The notes: generated from the letters alone by a model not told the origin. 64,000 bases of DNA from an uncultured Lachnospiraceae bacterium (GCA_910587295.1 CAJULP010000022.1:5184-69183), one strand, 5' to 3'. Positions 7,532-15,828 are shown, counted from the first letter of the stretch. Numbers and translations are program-made.

Positions 7532-8920
7532 GTGGCAGTAAGCGAACAACTGGTACAGGATGTGGTAAAGGAAGTTGTTGCCAAGCTTCAGATCAAGGCG
7601 GACGTTGGCAATAACCTTGGTGTCTATGGCACCATGGAAGAAGCGATCGAAGCGGCAAAGCAGGCGCAGAAAAAAGTACGGACCATGTCTATGGATCAAA
7701 GAGAAAAGATCATATCGATCATTAGAAGAAAGACCAAAGAAAATGCCGAGATCATTGCCCGTATGGGCGTTGAGGAAACCGGCATGGGAAATGTGGGACA
7801 TAAGATATTAAAGCACCACCTTGTGGCGGAGCGGACGCCGGGAACGGAAGATATCACCACCACCGCATGGTCGGGTGACAGGGGGCTTACCCTGGTGGAA
7901 ATGGGGCCCTTTGGGGTGATTGGGGCGATCACGCCCTGCACCAACCCTTCGGAAACCGTGATATGTAACACCATCGGTATGCTGGCAGGGGGCAATACGG
8001 TAGTGTTTAACCCTCATCCGGCAGCGATCAAGACATCCATATTTGCCATCAACATGTTAAACCAGGCTTCCGTGGAAGCAGGCGGTCCGGATGCGATCGC
8101 ATGCACGGTAGAAAAACCTACACTGGAATCCAGCAATATCATGATGAAGCATAAAGATATCTCCCTTCTGGTAGCCACCGGAGGGCCGGGCGTGGTGACC
8201 GCGGTCTTATCTTCCGGTAAGCGGGGGATCGGCGCAGGCGCAGGGAACCCGCCGGCGTTGGTGGACGCGACCGCGGACGTAAGGAAAGCGGCGGAAGATA
8301 TCGTAAACGGATGTACGTTTGATAATAACCTTCCCTGTATCGCCGAAAAGGAGATCGTGGCGGTAGATAGCGTGGCGGATGAACTGATGCATTATATGAT
8401 AAGCGAACAGGGGTGCTATCAGATCAGTAAAGAAGAGCAGGATAAGCTGACCAAAGTAGTGCTTACGCCTAAGGGATTAAACAGGAAATGCGTAGGGAAA
8501 AGCGCAAAGGTGCTTCTTTCCATGATCGGCATAGTGGTTCCGGATAATATCCGTTGCATTGTATTTGAGGGAGAAAAAGAGCATCCGCTTATTTCGGAAG
8601 AGCTGATGATGCCCATCCTCGGTGTGGTAAGGGCGAAGGATTTTGACGACGCCGTTCAAAAGGCGGTCTGGTTAGAACACGGCAACCGGCATTCGGCCCA
8701 TATCCATTCTAAGAATGTGGACAATATCACAAAATATGCCAAAGAAATCGATACGGCAATTCTTGTGAAAAATGCGCCTTCCTATGCGGCTTTGGGATTT
8801 GGCGGCGAAGGGTACTGTACCTTCACCATCGCAAGCAGGACAGGCGAAGGCCTGACAAGCGCAAGTGCGTTTACCAAAAGAAGGCGCTGCGTGATGTCAG
8901 ACAGCCTTTGTATCAGATAA
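7532..8920 (+). CDS. pduP: CoA-acylating propionaldehyde dehydrogenase
   Basis: This 462-residue enzyme oxidises propionaldehyde to propionyl-CoA with NAD+ in the BMC lumen. The N-terminal 18 residues (SEQLVQDVVKEVVAKL) are an encapsulation helix. A linker and then the aldehyde dehydrogenase fold follow. GPFGVIGAITPCTNP marks the acylating PduP/EutE subgroup, and the catalytic Cys lies in NNLPCIAEKE near residue 270. It starts with GTG at 7532. The product feeds PduL. It lies between the GlcG-like gene and the alcohol dehydrogenase, with all three bearing similar N-terminal helices. Confidence 0.94.
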   Translation: MAVSEQLVQDVVKEVVAKLQIKADVGNNLGVYGTMEEAIEAAKQAQKKVRTMSMDQREKIISIIRRKTKENAEIIARMGVEETGMGNVGHKILKHHLVAERTPGTEDITTTAWSGDRGLTLVEMGPFGVIGAITPCTNPSETVICNTIGMLAGGNTVVFNPHPAAIKTSIFAINMLNQASVEAGGPDAIACTVEKPTLESSNIMMKHKDISLLVATGGPGVVTAVLSSGKRGIGAGAGNPPALVDATADVRKAAEDIVNGCTFDNNLPCIAEKEIVAVDSVADELMHYMISEQGCYQISKEEQDKLTKVVLTPKGLNRKCVGKSAKVLLSMIGIVVPDNIRCIVFEGEKEHPLISEELMMPILGVVRAKDFDDAVQKAVWLEHGNRHSAHIHSKNVDNITKYAKEIDTAILVKNAPSYAALGFGGEGYCTFTIASRTGEGLTSASAFTKRRRCVMSDSLCIR

Positions 8921-8933
8921 GAAGGAGGCAGGT

Positions 8934-10145
8934 ATGAGCAACATAAACACAATTGATGTGGAAGCGGTAGTAAAACAGGTCCTTGAAAGCATGATGGACC
9001 GGAATATTACGGCAGGAAACAGTGCACCGGCCGGTGGGAAGACGCCTGCGACGGCGCGGGTAGCCATGCTTACCGCATTGGAACAATATGAAGTAAAGGA
9101 ATTTCCAATCCCGGAAGTAGGGGATGGGGATATTCTCGTAAAAGTAGAAGGGTGCGGTATCTGCGGAACCGATGCCCACGAATTTAAAAAAGACCCCTTT
9201 GGCCTGATCCCGGTAGCCCTTGGACATGAGGGAACCGGCGAGATTGTAAAGATGGGCAAAAACGTGAAAAAAGACAGCGCAGGGAAACCCTTAAAGGTTG
9301 GGGATAAAGTGGTCACCTGTATGATCTTTAAGGACAACCCGGATATTACCATGTTTGACTTGAACAAGCAAAACGTTGGCGGCGCGGATGTGTATGGACT
9401 GCTGCCTGATGACGAGATTCATTTAAACGGCTGGTTTTCCGATTACATATTGATAAGAGAAGGTTCCACCGTTTTTAACGTCAGCGACCTGGACCTGAAA
9501 TCAAGGATCCTGATCGAGCCCTGTGCGGTTTTGATCCATGCTGTGGAACGGGCAAAGACCACAGGGATCTTACGGTTTAACAGCAGGGTAGTGGTACAGG
9601 GCTGCGGGCCGATCGGGCTTATCTGTATCGCAGTGCTCCGCACCATGGGGATTGAAAATATCGTAGCCGTGGACGGAGAACAAAAACGCCTGGATTTTGC
9701 GAAGGAAATGGGTGCGGAACATTCCGTCAGCTTTAAGGAGCATAAGGGGATCGAAGCCTTGGCAAAAGCAGTGGAAGATGCCTTTGGCGGATATCCGGCG
9801 GACTTTGCGTTCCAGTGTACCGGATCGCCTGTGGCACATTCTAATATTTATAAGTTCATCCGTAACGGCGGCGGACTTTGCGAACTGGGCTTTTTCATCA
9901 ATGGCGGGGATGCTGCCATCAATCCCCACTTTGATATCTGCTCTAAGGAGATCACCACGGTCGGTTCCTGGGTATACACGTTGCGGGATTATGCAACTAC
10001 CTTTGATTTCTTAAAGAGGGCAAAGGGAATCGGGCTTCCCATTGACAAGCTGATTACCCACGAGTATCCGCTGGATCAGATCAATGAGGCCCACAGGACG
10101 AACCTGGCAATGGAAGGGCTTAAGATAGCGATCATAAACAAGTAA
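8934..10145 (+). CDS. Zinc-type alcohol dehydrogenase with encapsulation helix (propanol dehydrogenase role)
   Basis: This 403-residue medium-chain dehydrogenase/reductase probably reduces propionaldehyde to 1-propanol and recycles NADH within the compartment. Residues 6-21 (TIDVEAVVKQVLESMM) form an encapsulation helix, followed by an Ala/Gly/Pro linker to about residue 42. The catalytic domain has the zinc ligand region CGICGTDAHE and GHEGTGEIV, then a Rossmann segment, VVQGCGPIGL. The Cys-rich structural zinc loop of classical alcohol dehydrogenases is not evident. It occupies the place taken by the iron-type PduQ in B12-dependent Pdu loci. The ribosome site AAGGAGG precedes ATG 8934. Confidence 0.88.
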   Translation: MSNINTIDVEAVVKQVLESMMDRNITAGNSAPAGGKTPATARVAMLTALEQYEVKEFPIPEVGDGDILVKVEGCGICGTDAHEFKKDPFGLIPVALGHEGTGEIVKMGKNVKKDSAGKPLKVGDKVVTCMIFKDNPDITMFDLNKQNVGGADVYGLLPDDEIHLNGWFSDYILIREGSTVFNVSDLDLKSRILIEPCAVLIHAVERAKTTGILRFNSRVVVQGCGPIGLICIAVLRTMGIENIVAVDGEQKRLDFAKEMGAEHSVSFKEHKGIEALAKAVEDAFGGYPADFAFQCTGSPVAHSNIYKFIRNGGGLCELGFFINGGDAAINPHFDICSKEITTVGSWVYTLRDYATTFDFLKRAKGIGLPIDKLITHEYPLDQINEAHRTNLAMEGLKIAIINK

Positions 10146-10176
10146 TCTGTTGGCAGATAGAAACGGGGTTTAACGT

Positions 10177-10491
10177 ATGGGCGATGCAGTAGGAATCATA
10201 GAAGTGTTTGGGCTGGCAACGGCATTTGCGGCGGCGGATGCTGGATGCAAAGCGGCCAATGTCACGATTGAAAATTTTGATAAGAACAAGCCGGCCAATG
10301 CGGACGCACTTTCTGTACCGCTTATCGTGATGATAAAATTCCGGGGGAGTATATCGGACGTGAGGGCGGCCGTGGAAGCGGCAAAGCAAAGGGCCTTAGA
10401 GCTTGCAGGCGTGGTTGCGACTCATGAGATTGCAAGCCCGGAGGAAGATACGGAAAAGATGTTAAAGTTAAGTGGTATGGATAAAGTGTGA
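10177..10491 (+). CDS. BMC-H shell protein, divergent pore
   Basis: This 104-residue single-BMC-domain protein should form a shell hexamer. It starts GDAVGIIEVFGLATAFAAAD, a standard BMC-H opening. The region that forms the pore in PduA (KIGSGL) is replaced by a longer segment, DKNKPANADALS, so its pore should differ from the two PduA-like paralogues downstream. The C-terminus (ATHEIASPEEDTEKML) has the usual BMC layout. It is the first of four consecutive BMC-H genes. Confidence 0.9.
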   Translation: MGDAVGIIEVFGLATAFAAADAGCKAANVTIENFDKNKPANADALSVPLIVMIKFRGSISDVRAAVEAAKQRALELAGVVATHEIASPEEDTEKMLKLSGMDKV

Positions 10492-10516
10492 TATTAATAA
10501 AATGGAGGAAACAGTA

Positions 10517-10792
10517 ATGGCACAATTAGCATTAGGCATGATCGAAACAAGAGGACTTACGGCAGCGATCGAGGCGGCAGACGCCATGATCAAGTCAGCG
10601 GAGGTTACTTTAGTAGGAACGGAAAAGATAGGTTCCGGTCTGGTAACGGTTATGGTACGCGGTGATGTAGGAGCGGTAAAGGCAGCGGTTGAGGCAGGAA
10701 GTGTCCGTGCGGCAAGCCTTGGGGAACTGGTAGCTACCCATGTGATCCCCAGGCCTCACAATGATGTAGAGAAGATTTTACCCACCGTATAA
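10517..10792 (+). CDS. pduA: BMC-H shell protein, PduA/EutM type
   Basis: This 91-residue canonical BMC-H protein is probably a major facet hexamer. The pore loop reads TEKIGSGLVTV, matching the KIGSGL of PduA, and the C-terminus is ATHVIPRPHNDVEKILP. The frame is open from 10472, but the true start is ATG 10517, 7 nt after GGAGG. It is very similar to the gene at 11289, evidently a within-operon duplicate. Confidence 0.94.
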   Translation: MAQLALGMIETRGLTAAIEAADAMIKSAEVTLVGTEKIGSGLVTVMVRGDVGAVKAAVEAGSVRAASLGELVATHVIPRPHNDVEKILPTV

Positions 10793-10847
10793 ACAGCGGG
10801 AGAGCCCCGGTATAGCCACCGGCACGCACAGTTAAAAGGAGAACACC

Positions 10848-11165
10848 ATGGGAAATGCATATGGATTCTTTGAAATTCAAAGCACAACAGCAGCAATAAG
10901 CGCCCTTGACATTATGTGTAAGACCGCAAACGTTGAGTTTATCACATGGGAAAAAAAGTTGGGCGGCAGGCTGGTCACAGTTATCATCAGGGGGAGTGTG
11001 TCGGATGTAAACCAGGCCATGGAAGCGGCAGCCGAAGGGGCGATCAAAAAACCGGCAGCCATGGTGGTAATTGCAAATCCCCATGAAGAAGTGATCAGGT
11101 TAGTGAAAAAAAGCGCCAGCCGGTTGACAAATGTGTCGACGGTGTGGAATGATGAAATGGAGTAG
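10848..11165 (+). CDS. BMC-H shell protein, divergent
   Basis: This 105-residue BMC-H paralogue has the pore-forming region changed to KKLGGRL, and a longer, basic C-terminus (LVKKSASRLTNVSTVWNDEME) than PduA. The core (STTAAISALDIMCKTANVEF) is a clear BMC helix-strand. AAAAGGAG precedes ATG 10848. It lies between the two near-identical PduA-like genes, so the three were probably built by duplication. The altered pore suggests a different transported metabolite or an accessory shell role. Confidence 0.88.
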   Translation: MGNAYGFFEIQSTTAAISALDIMCKTANVEFITWEKKLGGRLVTVIIRGSVSDVNQAMEAAAEGAIKKPAAMVVIANPHEEVIRLVKKSASRLTNVSTVWNDEME

Positions 11166-11288
11166 TCTATGGCGGATAAAGGGAACAAATCAAAGAAAAC
11201 TCCGGCCGTGGCCGAAGAGAATAAGAAAAGATCAGAAGAAACAGTGAATGTGGAAACAATGATAACAGAGCCAAAGGAGGAAAAAAGG

Positions 11289-11567
11289 ATGGCACAGGAA
11301 GCATTAGGAATGGTGGAAACAAGAGGTTTGGTAGCGTCAATTGAGGCAGCGGATGCAATGTTAAAGGCGGCAAACGTAACCTTGGTAGGAACAGAAAAGA
11401 TAGGTTCCGGTCTGGTAAGCGTTATGGTTCGCGGCGACGTAGGCGCGGTAAAGGCAGCGGTAGAGGCGGGAAGCGCCAGCGCGTCAAGACTTGGCGAATT
11501 AGTGGCTACTCATGTGATTCCCAGGCCTCATACGGATGTTGAAAAGATTCTCCCTGTATTAAAATAA
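11289..11567 (+). CDS. pduA: BMC-H shell protein, PduA type, with an optional upstream start
   Basis: The core product is a 92-residue PduA-like hexamer protein with the same KIGSGL pore and DVEKILP end as the gene at 10517. A strong AAAGGAGG (11273-11280) lies 8 nt before ATG 11289. The same frame is open for 40 codons further upstream to ATG 11169, 4 nt after the previous stop. That would add a lysine- and glutamate-rich, disordered-looking extension (ADKGNKSKKTP...EPKEEKR). Both short and long forms could be made; the short form is better supported by its ribosome site. A stable GC-rich hairpin follows the gene. Confidence 0.9.
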   Translation: MAQEALGMVETRGLVASIEAADAMLKAANVTLVGTEKIGSGLVSVMVRGDVGAVKAAVEAGSASASRLGELVATHVIPRPHTDVEKILPVLK

Positions 11568-11578
11568 TTGCAGTAAGG

Positions 11579-11611
11579 GATAAAGTGGGCGGGCTTTAGC
11601 CCGCCCTTATC
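11579..11611 (+). other. Intra-operon GC-rich hairpin between shell genes and pduL
   Basis: GGGCGGGCT (11587-11595) pairs with AGCCCGCCC (11598-11606), extended by GATAA/TTATC after a 3-nt bulge. There is no U-run, so it is more likely a processing or mRNA-stabilising hairpin, or a weak attenuator, than a full terminator. It would set shell-gene mRNA levels apart from pduL. Confidence 0.55.
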
Positions 11612-11650
11612 ACTAGATGGGGTTCTTTTGTAAGGATCTGGAGGGAAGAA

Positions 11651-12310
11651 ATGACAGACAGAAATATGGTTACGGACAGTCAGGTAGAGCTGATTACCAG
11701 AATGGTAATGGAAGCATTGAATCAAAAAAATGAGTCAAAGGGTGGTTATCTGGTTCCGGTGGGTGTTTCCGCAAGGCATGTACATCTTACTCAGGAACAT
11801 GTGGAGATCCTGTTTGGAAAAGGATATCAATTAACAAAGAAAAAAGAGCTGATGGGCGGGCAGTTCGCATCCAATGAGCTGGTGACGATTGTAGGCCTTA
11901 AGCTGCGCGCAATAGAAAATGTAAGGATCTTAGGACCGGCAAGGGGCAGATCCCAGGTGGAGATCTCAGCTACCGATGCCGTTAAACTCGGGGTAAAAGC
12001 GCCGATAAGGGAGTCCGGGGATGTGGCAGGCAGTGCGCCAATTGCGCTGGTTGGCCCGAAAGGGGCACTTTACCTTACGGAAGGCTGTATTGTCGCAAAG
12101 CGGCATATCCATATGGCGCCAAAGGATGCGATAGCGGCGGGTGTAAGCGATGGAGATATGGTTTCCGTAAAGGCGGAGAATGAAAGAGGAACTGTTTTTC
12201 ATGAAGTAAAGATCCGGGTGGATGAAAGTTTTACTTTGGAAATGCACATTGACACCGACGAGGCTAATGCGGCTAAGATTGCAACAGGTGATTCGGTGAG
12301 GGTCATTTAA
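11651..12310 (+). CDS. pduL: Phosphate propanoyltransferase PduL
   Basis: This 219-residue PduL-type acyltransferase converts propionyl-CoA and phosphate to propionyl phosphate and recycles CoA inside the shell. Two zinc-binding beta-barrel repeats are seen: GVSARHVHLTQEH in the first half and KRHIHMAPKDA in the second, with the His residues of each binding zinc. Residues 8-24 (DSQVELITRMVMEALNQK) form an encapsulation helix like those of the other cargo. GGAGGGAAG precedes ATG 11651. No propionate kinase lies in the window, so that step must be encoded elsewhere. Confidence 0.95.
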   Translation: MTDRNMVTDSQVELITRMVMEALNQKNESKGGYLVPVGVSARHVHLTQEHVEILFGKGYQLTKKKELMGGQFASNELVTIVGLKLRAIENVRILGPARGRSQVEISATDAVKLGVKAPIRESGDVAGSAPIALVGPKGALYLTEGCIVAKRHIHMAPKDAIAAGVSDGDMVSVKAENERGTVFHEVKIRVDESFTLEMHIDTDEANAAKIATGDSVRVI

Positions 12311-12354
12311 GGATAAGCTTGCAGAAAGAAAATCGGGGAAAGGCGTGAAGTGGT

Positions 12355-12621
12355 ATGCTGGTAGGAACGGTAGTAGGAAGCGTGGTTTCCACAAGAAAAA
12401 GTGAAAAGCTGATAGGAAATAAATTTATGGTGGTTGAACTGGCGGACCGCATGGGAAAAGGGGAAAGTCAGATTGTTGCGATTGATAATATCGGCGCCGG
12501 GATCGGTGAAACGGTGCTAGTTGCAACGGGAAGCGCCGCAAGGGTTGGCGCCGGGCAGGCAGACGCGCCGATCGATGCGGCAATCGTGGGTATTATTGAT
12601 GACGGAAGCCAGTGGGGTTAA
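12355..12621 (+). CDS. pduN: BMC-P pentameric vertex protein (PduN/EutN/CcmL family)
   Basis: This 88-residue BMC-P protein should form the pentamers that cap the shell vertices. It starts MLVGTVVGSVVSTRKSEKL, and the core IDNIGAGIGETVLVATGSAAR is diagnostic for the EutN/CcmL fold. It is the only pentamer gene in the operon. The ribosome site is weak. PduS follows with only a few bases between. Confidence 0.94.
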   Translation: MLVGTVVGSVVSTRKSEKLIGNKFMVVELADRMGKGESQIVAIDNIGAGIGETVLVATGSAARVGAGQADAPIDAAIVGIIDDGSQWG

Positions 12622-12625
12622 GGAT

Positions 12626-13951
12626 ATGGACATAGAAAAATTAAGCGCCCTGCTTCGAGACGGCGGCGTGGTGGGTGCCGGCGGCGCCGGATTTCCTACC
12701 TATGTGAAATTAAATAAAAAGGCAGATACGATCATCATGAACTGTGCGGAATGTGAGCCGCTTTTAAAGCTCCACCGCCAGCTTCTTGAGCAGAAAGCGC
12801 AGGAGATCGTGGAGGCGTTTGCCCTGATCGCACAGTGTGTGGAAGCGAAGGAAGCAGTCATCGGCATCAAGAAGGCATACCATAAGACCATTGAGGCGTT
12901 GCAGGAATGTCTTCCCGCATATCCGGTCATTCGGCTTGCTCTTTTAGACGAGGTTTACCCGGCCGGGGATGAGATCGTTCTTATCTATGACGTGACTGGA
13001 AAGATCGTGCCGCCGGGAGGACTTCCCATTGAATGCGGCGTGGCGGTCTTTAACGTGGAGACGGTATATAATGCCTACCGGGCGGTTATGCTGTCGGAGC
13101 CGGTGACGGATAAGCTGGTATCTGTCGTTGGGGAGGTGGAGCATCCGGTCACGGTAAGGCTTCCCCTTGGCTGCAGCATAGAAGAAGCGGTGCGGCAGGC
13201 CGGAAACTGTACGGTAAAGGATCCGGTCTACCTGATTGGCGGACCGATGATGGGCTTTTTGGGAAGCGGTGCACTTCCGGTGACGAAGACTACCAATGCG
13301 GTATTGGTCCTGCCAAAGGATCATATCCTGGTCCAGCGAAGGCGGAGGAAAACCTCCATTGATCTGAAACGCGCGGCGGCAGCCTGCTGCCAGTGCTCCA
13401 TGTGTACGGATCTATGCCCCCGGCATCTTTTGGGGCATCCCATAGAGCCTCATAAGTTTATGCAGGCCGCAGCCTGTAAGGATGTACAGGCCCCGGATAT
13501 CTTTTTAAACACCATGTTTTGTTCTTCCTGCGGGCTATGTGAAAATTATTCCTGTATGCAGGGGCTTTCTCCCCGTTCTCTGATCTCGGATTATAAAGCC
13601 GGGTTAAGGGCTCACGGGATAAAGCCGCCGAAAGTCGAGGAACCGGTAAAGGCCGCAAAGGACAGGGAATATAAAAGGGCTCCCATGGAACGACTCCTTG
13701 CCAGGCTTGATCTTGCCAGGTATGATAAGCCGGCGCCATTAGGCGCTATGTCAGGGGAGGTCAGCAGGGTGAAACTGATGCTTGGCCAGCATATCGGCGC
13801 ACCTTCGGTTCCGGTGGTCTCTAAGGGAGAGCAGGTTAGTAAGGGAGAGGTGGCGGCAAGGCCGGCAGAGGGGCTTAGCGTTGCCATCCATGCGTCCATC
13901 AGCGGGATCGTAACGGAAGTGACAGAGCAATATATCATGATTCAAAGTTAG
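12626..13951 (+). CDS. pduS: PduS/RnfC-like electron-transfer flavo-iron-sulfur protein
   Basis: This 441-residue RnfC/PduS-type protein moves electrons from NADH through flavin and two [4Fe-4S] clusters. The Gly-rich nucleotide-binding segment GGVVGAGGAGFPTYVK lies at residues 12-27. A SLBB-like region follows, then two cysteine clusters: CCQCSMCTDLCP and CSSCGLCENYSCM. The last portion is a small barrel/hybrid domain. The frame is open from 12521, but that part overlaps pduN; ATG 12626 is the sensible start. In B12 systems PduS reduces cobalamin. Here, with no B12 enzyme, it may pass electrons through PduT to balance redox or to keep the glycyl radical activase reduced (inference). Confidence 0.92.
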   Translation: MDIEKLSALLRDGGVVGAGGAGFPTYVKLNKKADTIIMNCAECEPLLKLHRQLLEQKAQEIVEAFALIAQCVEAKEAVIGIKKAYHKTIEALQECLPAYPVIRLALLDEVYPAGDEIVLIYDVTGKIVPPGGLPIECGVAVFNVETVYNAYRAVMLSEPVTDKLVSVVGEVEHPVTVRLPLGCSIEEAVRQAGNCTVKDPVYLIGGPMMGFLGSGALPVTKTTNAVLVLPKDHILVQRRRRKTSIDLKRAAAACCQCSMCTDLCPRHLLGHPIEPHKFMQAAACKDVQAPDIFLNTMFCSSCGLCENYSCMQGLSPRSLISDYKAGLRAHGIKPPKVEEPVKAAKDREYKRAPMERLLARLDLARYDKPAPLGAMSGEVSRVKLMLGQHIGAPSVPVVSKGEQVSKGEVAARPAEGLSVAIHASISGIVTEVTEQYIMIQS

Positions 13952-13967
13952 AAAGGCGGTTGTTCGT

Positions 13968-14516
13968 ATGGGTAAGGCAATCGGAATGGTAGAATATAAG
14001 ACAGTTTCTTCCGGTGTGACGGCAGCGGATGCCATGGTCAAGACTGCACAGGTGGAAATCATAGAGGCACAGACCGTATGCCCGGGGAAATATATTGCGG
14101 TGATAAGCGGCGATCTAAGTGCGGTGAAGGCGGCCATAGACACTGCAAAGATGAATTACGGCCTGCATTTGATAGGCAGCTTTGTCCTGGGGAATCCCCA
14201 TGAGTCCATATTTCCGGCAATCTACGGGGCGTCCTGTGTGGAAGGGATATCCGCCCTTGGCATTTTGGAGACATATGATGCGGCATCCATCATCGTGGCG
14301 GCGGATATTGCTGCCAAAACCGCGATTGTTACCCTGATTGAACTGCGGATTGCAAGAGGGATGTGCGGCAAATCCTATATGATGCTCACCGGTGAAGTTG
14401 CAGCCGTGGAGGCTGCCATCGAGAAGGCCAAAAAGGAGATTGGGGATGACGGCATGCTGTTAGATTCTACGGTCATTGCCCACCCGGATGAAAAAATCTG
14501 CCGCGCTATTTTATAA
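13968..14516 (+). CDS. pduT: BMC-T shell protein PduT with Fe-S pore cysteine
   Basis: This 182-residue tandem BMC-domain protein forms a pseudohexameric trimer. Domain 1 covers about residues 4-85 and domain 2 about 95-182. Cys38 lies in TVCPGKY, matching the pore cysteine of PduT, where three such residues bind a [4Fe-4S] cluster at the shell pore. Placed directly after PduS, it fits an electron conduit across the shell. It is the only BMC-T gene; there is no PduB- or EutL-type trimer in the window. Confidence 0.93.
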   Translation: MGKAIGMVEYKTVSSGVTAADAMVKTAQVEIIEAQTVCPGKYIAVISGDLSAVKAAIDTAKMNYGLHLIGSFVLGNPHESIFPAIYGASCVEGISALGILETYDAASIIVAADIAAKTAIVTLIELRIARGMCGKSYMMLTGEVAAVEAAIEKAKKEIGDDGMLLDSTVIAHPDEKICRAIL

Positions 14517-14528
14517 AAGGAGCAGCCT

Positions 14529-15305
14529 ATGTTAGCGATTGAAAGAAGAAATGAGATACTTGATAAGCTGCAAAAAGAAAAAAGGGTGGTTGTCAGTGAA
14601 CTGAGCAAAACTTATGGTGTTTCTGAGGAGACCATAAGGAGGGATCTGGAAAAACTGGAAAGTGATGGTTATGTGATCAAGAGCTATGGCGGCGCCGTCT
14701 TAAATGAGAACATGAACATTGACATGCCTTTTAATGTCCGCAAAAACACCAATGTGGCAGGGAAACAGAAGATAGCGGAGATCGTGGGGAATATGGTAAA
14801 AGACGGGGAGAGACTGATCCTGGATTCCAGTTCCACGGCTGTGTTTATAGCAAAAGAATTAAAGGAAAAAAGAAGAAACCTTACCATCATTACCAATTCC
14901 ATAGAAATTATCATTGAACTGTTTGATGCTCAGGATTACCGGGTGCTTTCCACCGGCGGCCTTGCCATGGAAGGTTCCCTTGCCCTGATCGGGCCGCAGA
15001 CGGATGAAATGCTGAGGAACCATCATGTGGATAAGGCGATCATTTCCTGTAAAGGGTTTGACATGGAAAACGGTATCACCGATTCCAACGATCTTCATGC
15101 AAGAAATAAAAAAACTATGTTAGAGAGGGCAGACTGTGGTATACTTGCTGTAGACGGTTCAAAATTTGGCTATACCGCTTTTACAAAGATTGGAGGGCTT
15201 GAAGGGATCTCCATGATCATAACGGACAAAGAGCCGGAAGACAAGTGGCTGACGCTGTTTGCAAGGTATGGAGTAGAGTGTGTCTGGCCAAAAAACGAAA
15301 GGTAG
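14529..15305 (+). CDS. DeoR-family transcriptional repressor
   Basis: This 258-residue regulator has an N-terminal winged helix-turn-helix (residues 4-58, with VSELSKTYGVSEETIRRDL) and a C-terminal ISOCOT-type sensor domain that in this family binds a phosphorylated sugar. GERLILDSSSTAVFIAKEL and DKAIISCKGFD are typical DeoR sensor signatures. It lies at the end of the microcompartment operon with AAAAGGAG 6 nt before ATG. It probably controls its own operon in response to fuculose- or rhamnulose-1-phosphate; the repeated TGTTGG/CCAACA sites are candidate targets. Confidence 0.92.
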   Translation: MLAIERRNEILDKLQKEKRVVVSELSKTYGVSEETIRRDLEKLESDGYVIKSYGGAVLNENMNIDMPFNVRKNTNVAGKQKIAEIVGNMVKDGERLILDSSSTAVFIAKELKEKRRNLTIITNSIEIIIELFDAQDYRVLSTGGLAMEGSLALIGPQTDEMLRNHHVDKAIISCKGFDMENGITDSNDLHARNKKTMLERADCGILAVDGSKFGYTAFTKIGGLEGISMIITDKEPEDKWLTLFARYGVECVWPKNER

Positions 15306-15315
15306 GAGGATAATC

Positions 15316-15759
15316 ATGTTAAAAGGGATACCGGGGATTTTATCCCCAGAGTTATTGAAGGTACTATGTGAGATGGGACACAGCGACAGGCTGGTGATCG
15401 CAGACGGCAATTTCCCGGCAGAGTCCATGGGGAAGGATGCAATCGTGATTCGGATGGACGGGCATGGAGCGCCGGAGGTTTTAGATGCGATCCTTCAGGT
15501 ATTTCCGTTAGATACCTACGTGGATAAGCCTATGAATCTGATGGAAGTGATGCCGGGGGATAACGTGGAAACACCAATCTGGAAGACCTATGAAGAGATC
15601 GTGTCACGCCATGATGAGCGCGGGGCTCAGGCAGTGGGGCAGATTGAAAGATTTGCTTTTTACGACGAAGCCAGAAAAGCATACGCAATTATCGCCACAG
15701 GAGAAACCGCCCTTTACGCCAATATCATGTTGCAAAAGGGTGTAGTCATAAACAAGTAG
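15316..15759 (+). CDS. fucU: L-fucose mutarotase (RbsD/FucU family)
   Basis: This 147-residue protein should interconvert the alpha and beta anomers of L-fucose so that isomerase receives its preferred form. MLKGIPGILSPELLKVLCEMGHSDRLVIADGNFP is the conserved FucU opening, and the His in MGHSD is the family's catalytic residue. AGGAGG (15304-15309) precedes ATG 15316; an earlier in-frame ATG at 15280 overlaps the DeoR gene. It is the last gene before a strong terminator, and its presence supports fucose as a substrate of the operon. Confidence 0.92.
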   Translation: MLKGIPGILSPELLKVLCEMGHSDRLVIADGNFPAESMGKDAIVIRMDGHGAPEVLDAILQVFPLDTYVDKPMNLMEVMPGDNVETPIWKTYEEIVSRHDERGAQAVGQIERFAFYDEARKAYAIIATGETALYANIMLQKGVVINK

Positions 15760-15772
15760 TGAGTCAGTAAAT

Positions 15773-15828
15773 GCAGTATTTCCCTTTTTAGGCTATGATG
15801 AATAGTTAAGGGAAGTACTGCTTTTTTT
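15773..15828 (+). terminator. Terminator of the microcompartment operon
   Basis: A 14-bp stem with one G-U pair (GCAGTATTTCCCTT with AAGGGAAGTACTGC) has a 21-nt loop and a run of seven T. It closes the operon after fucU. Confidence 0.9.
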
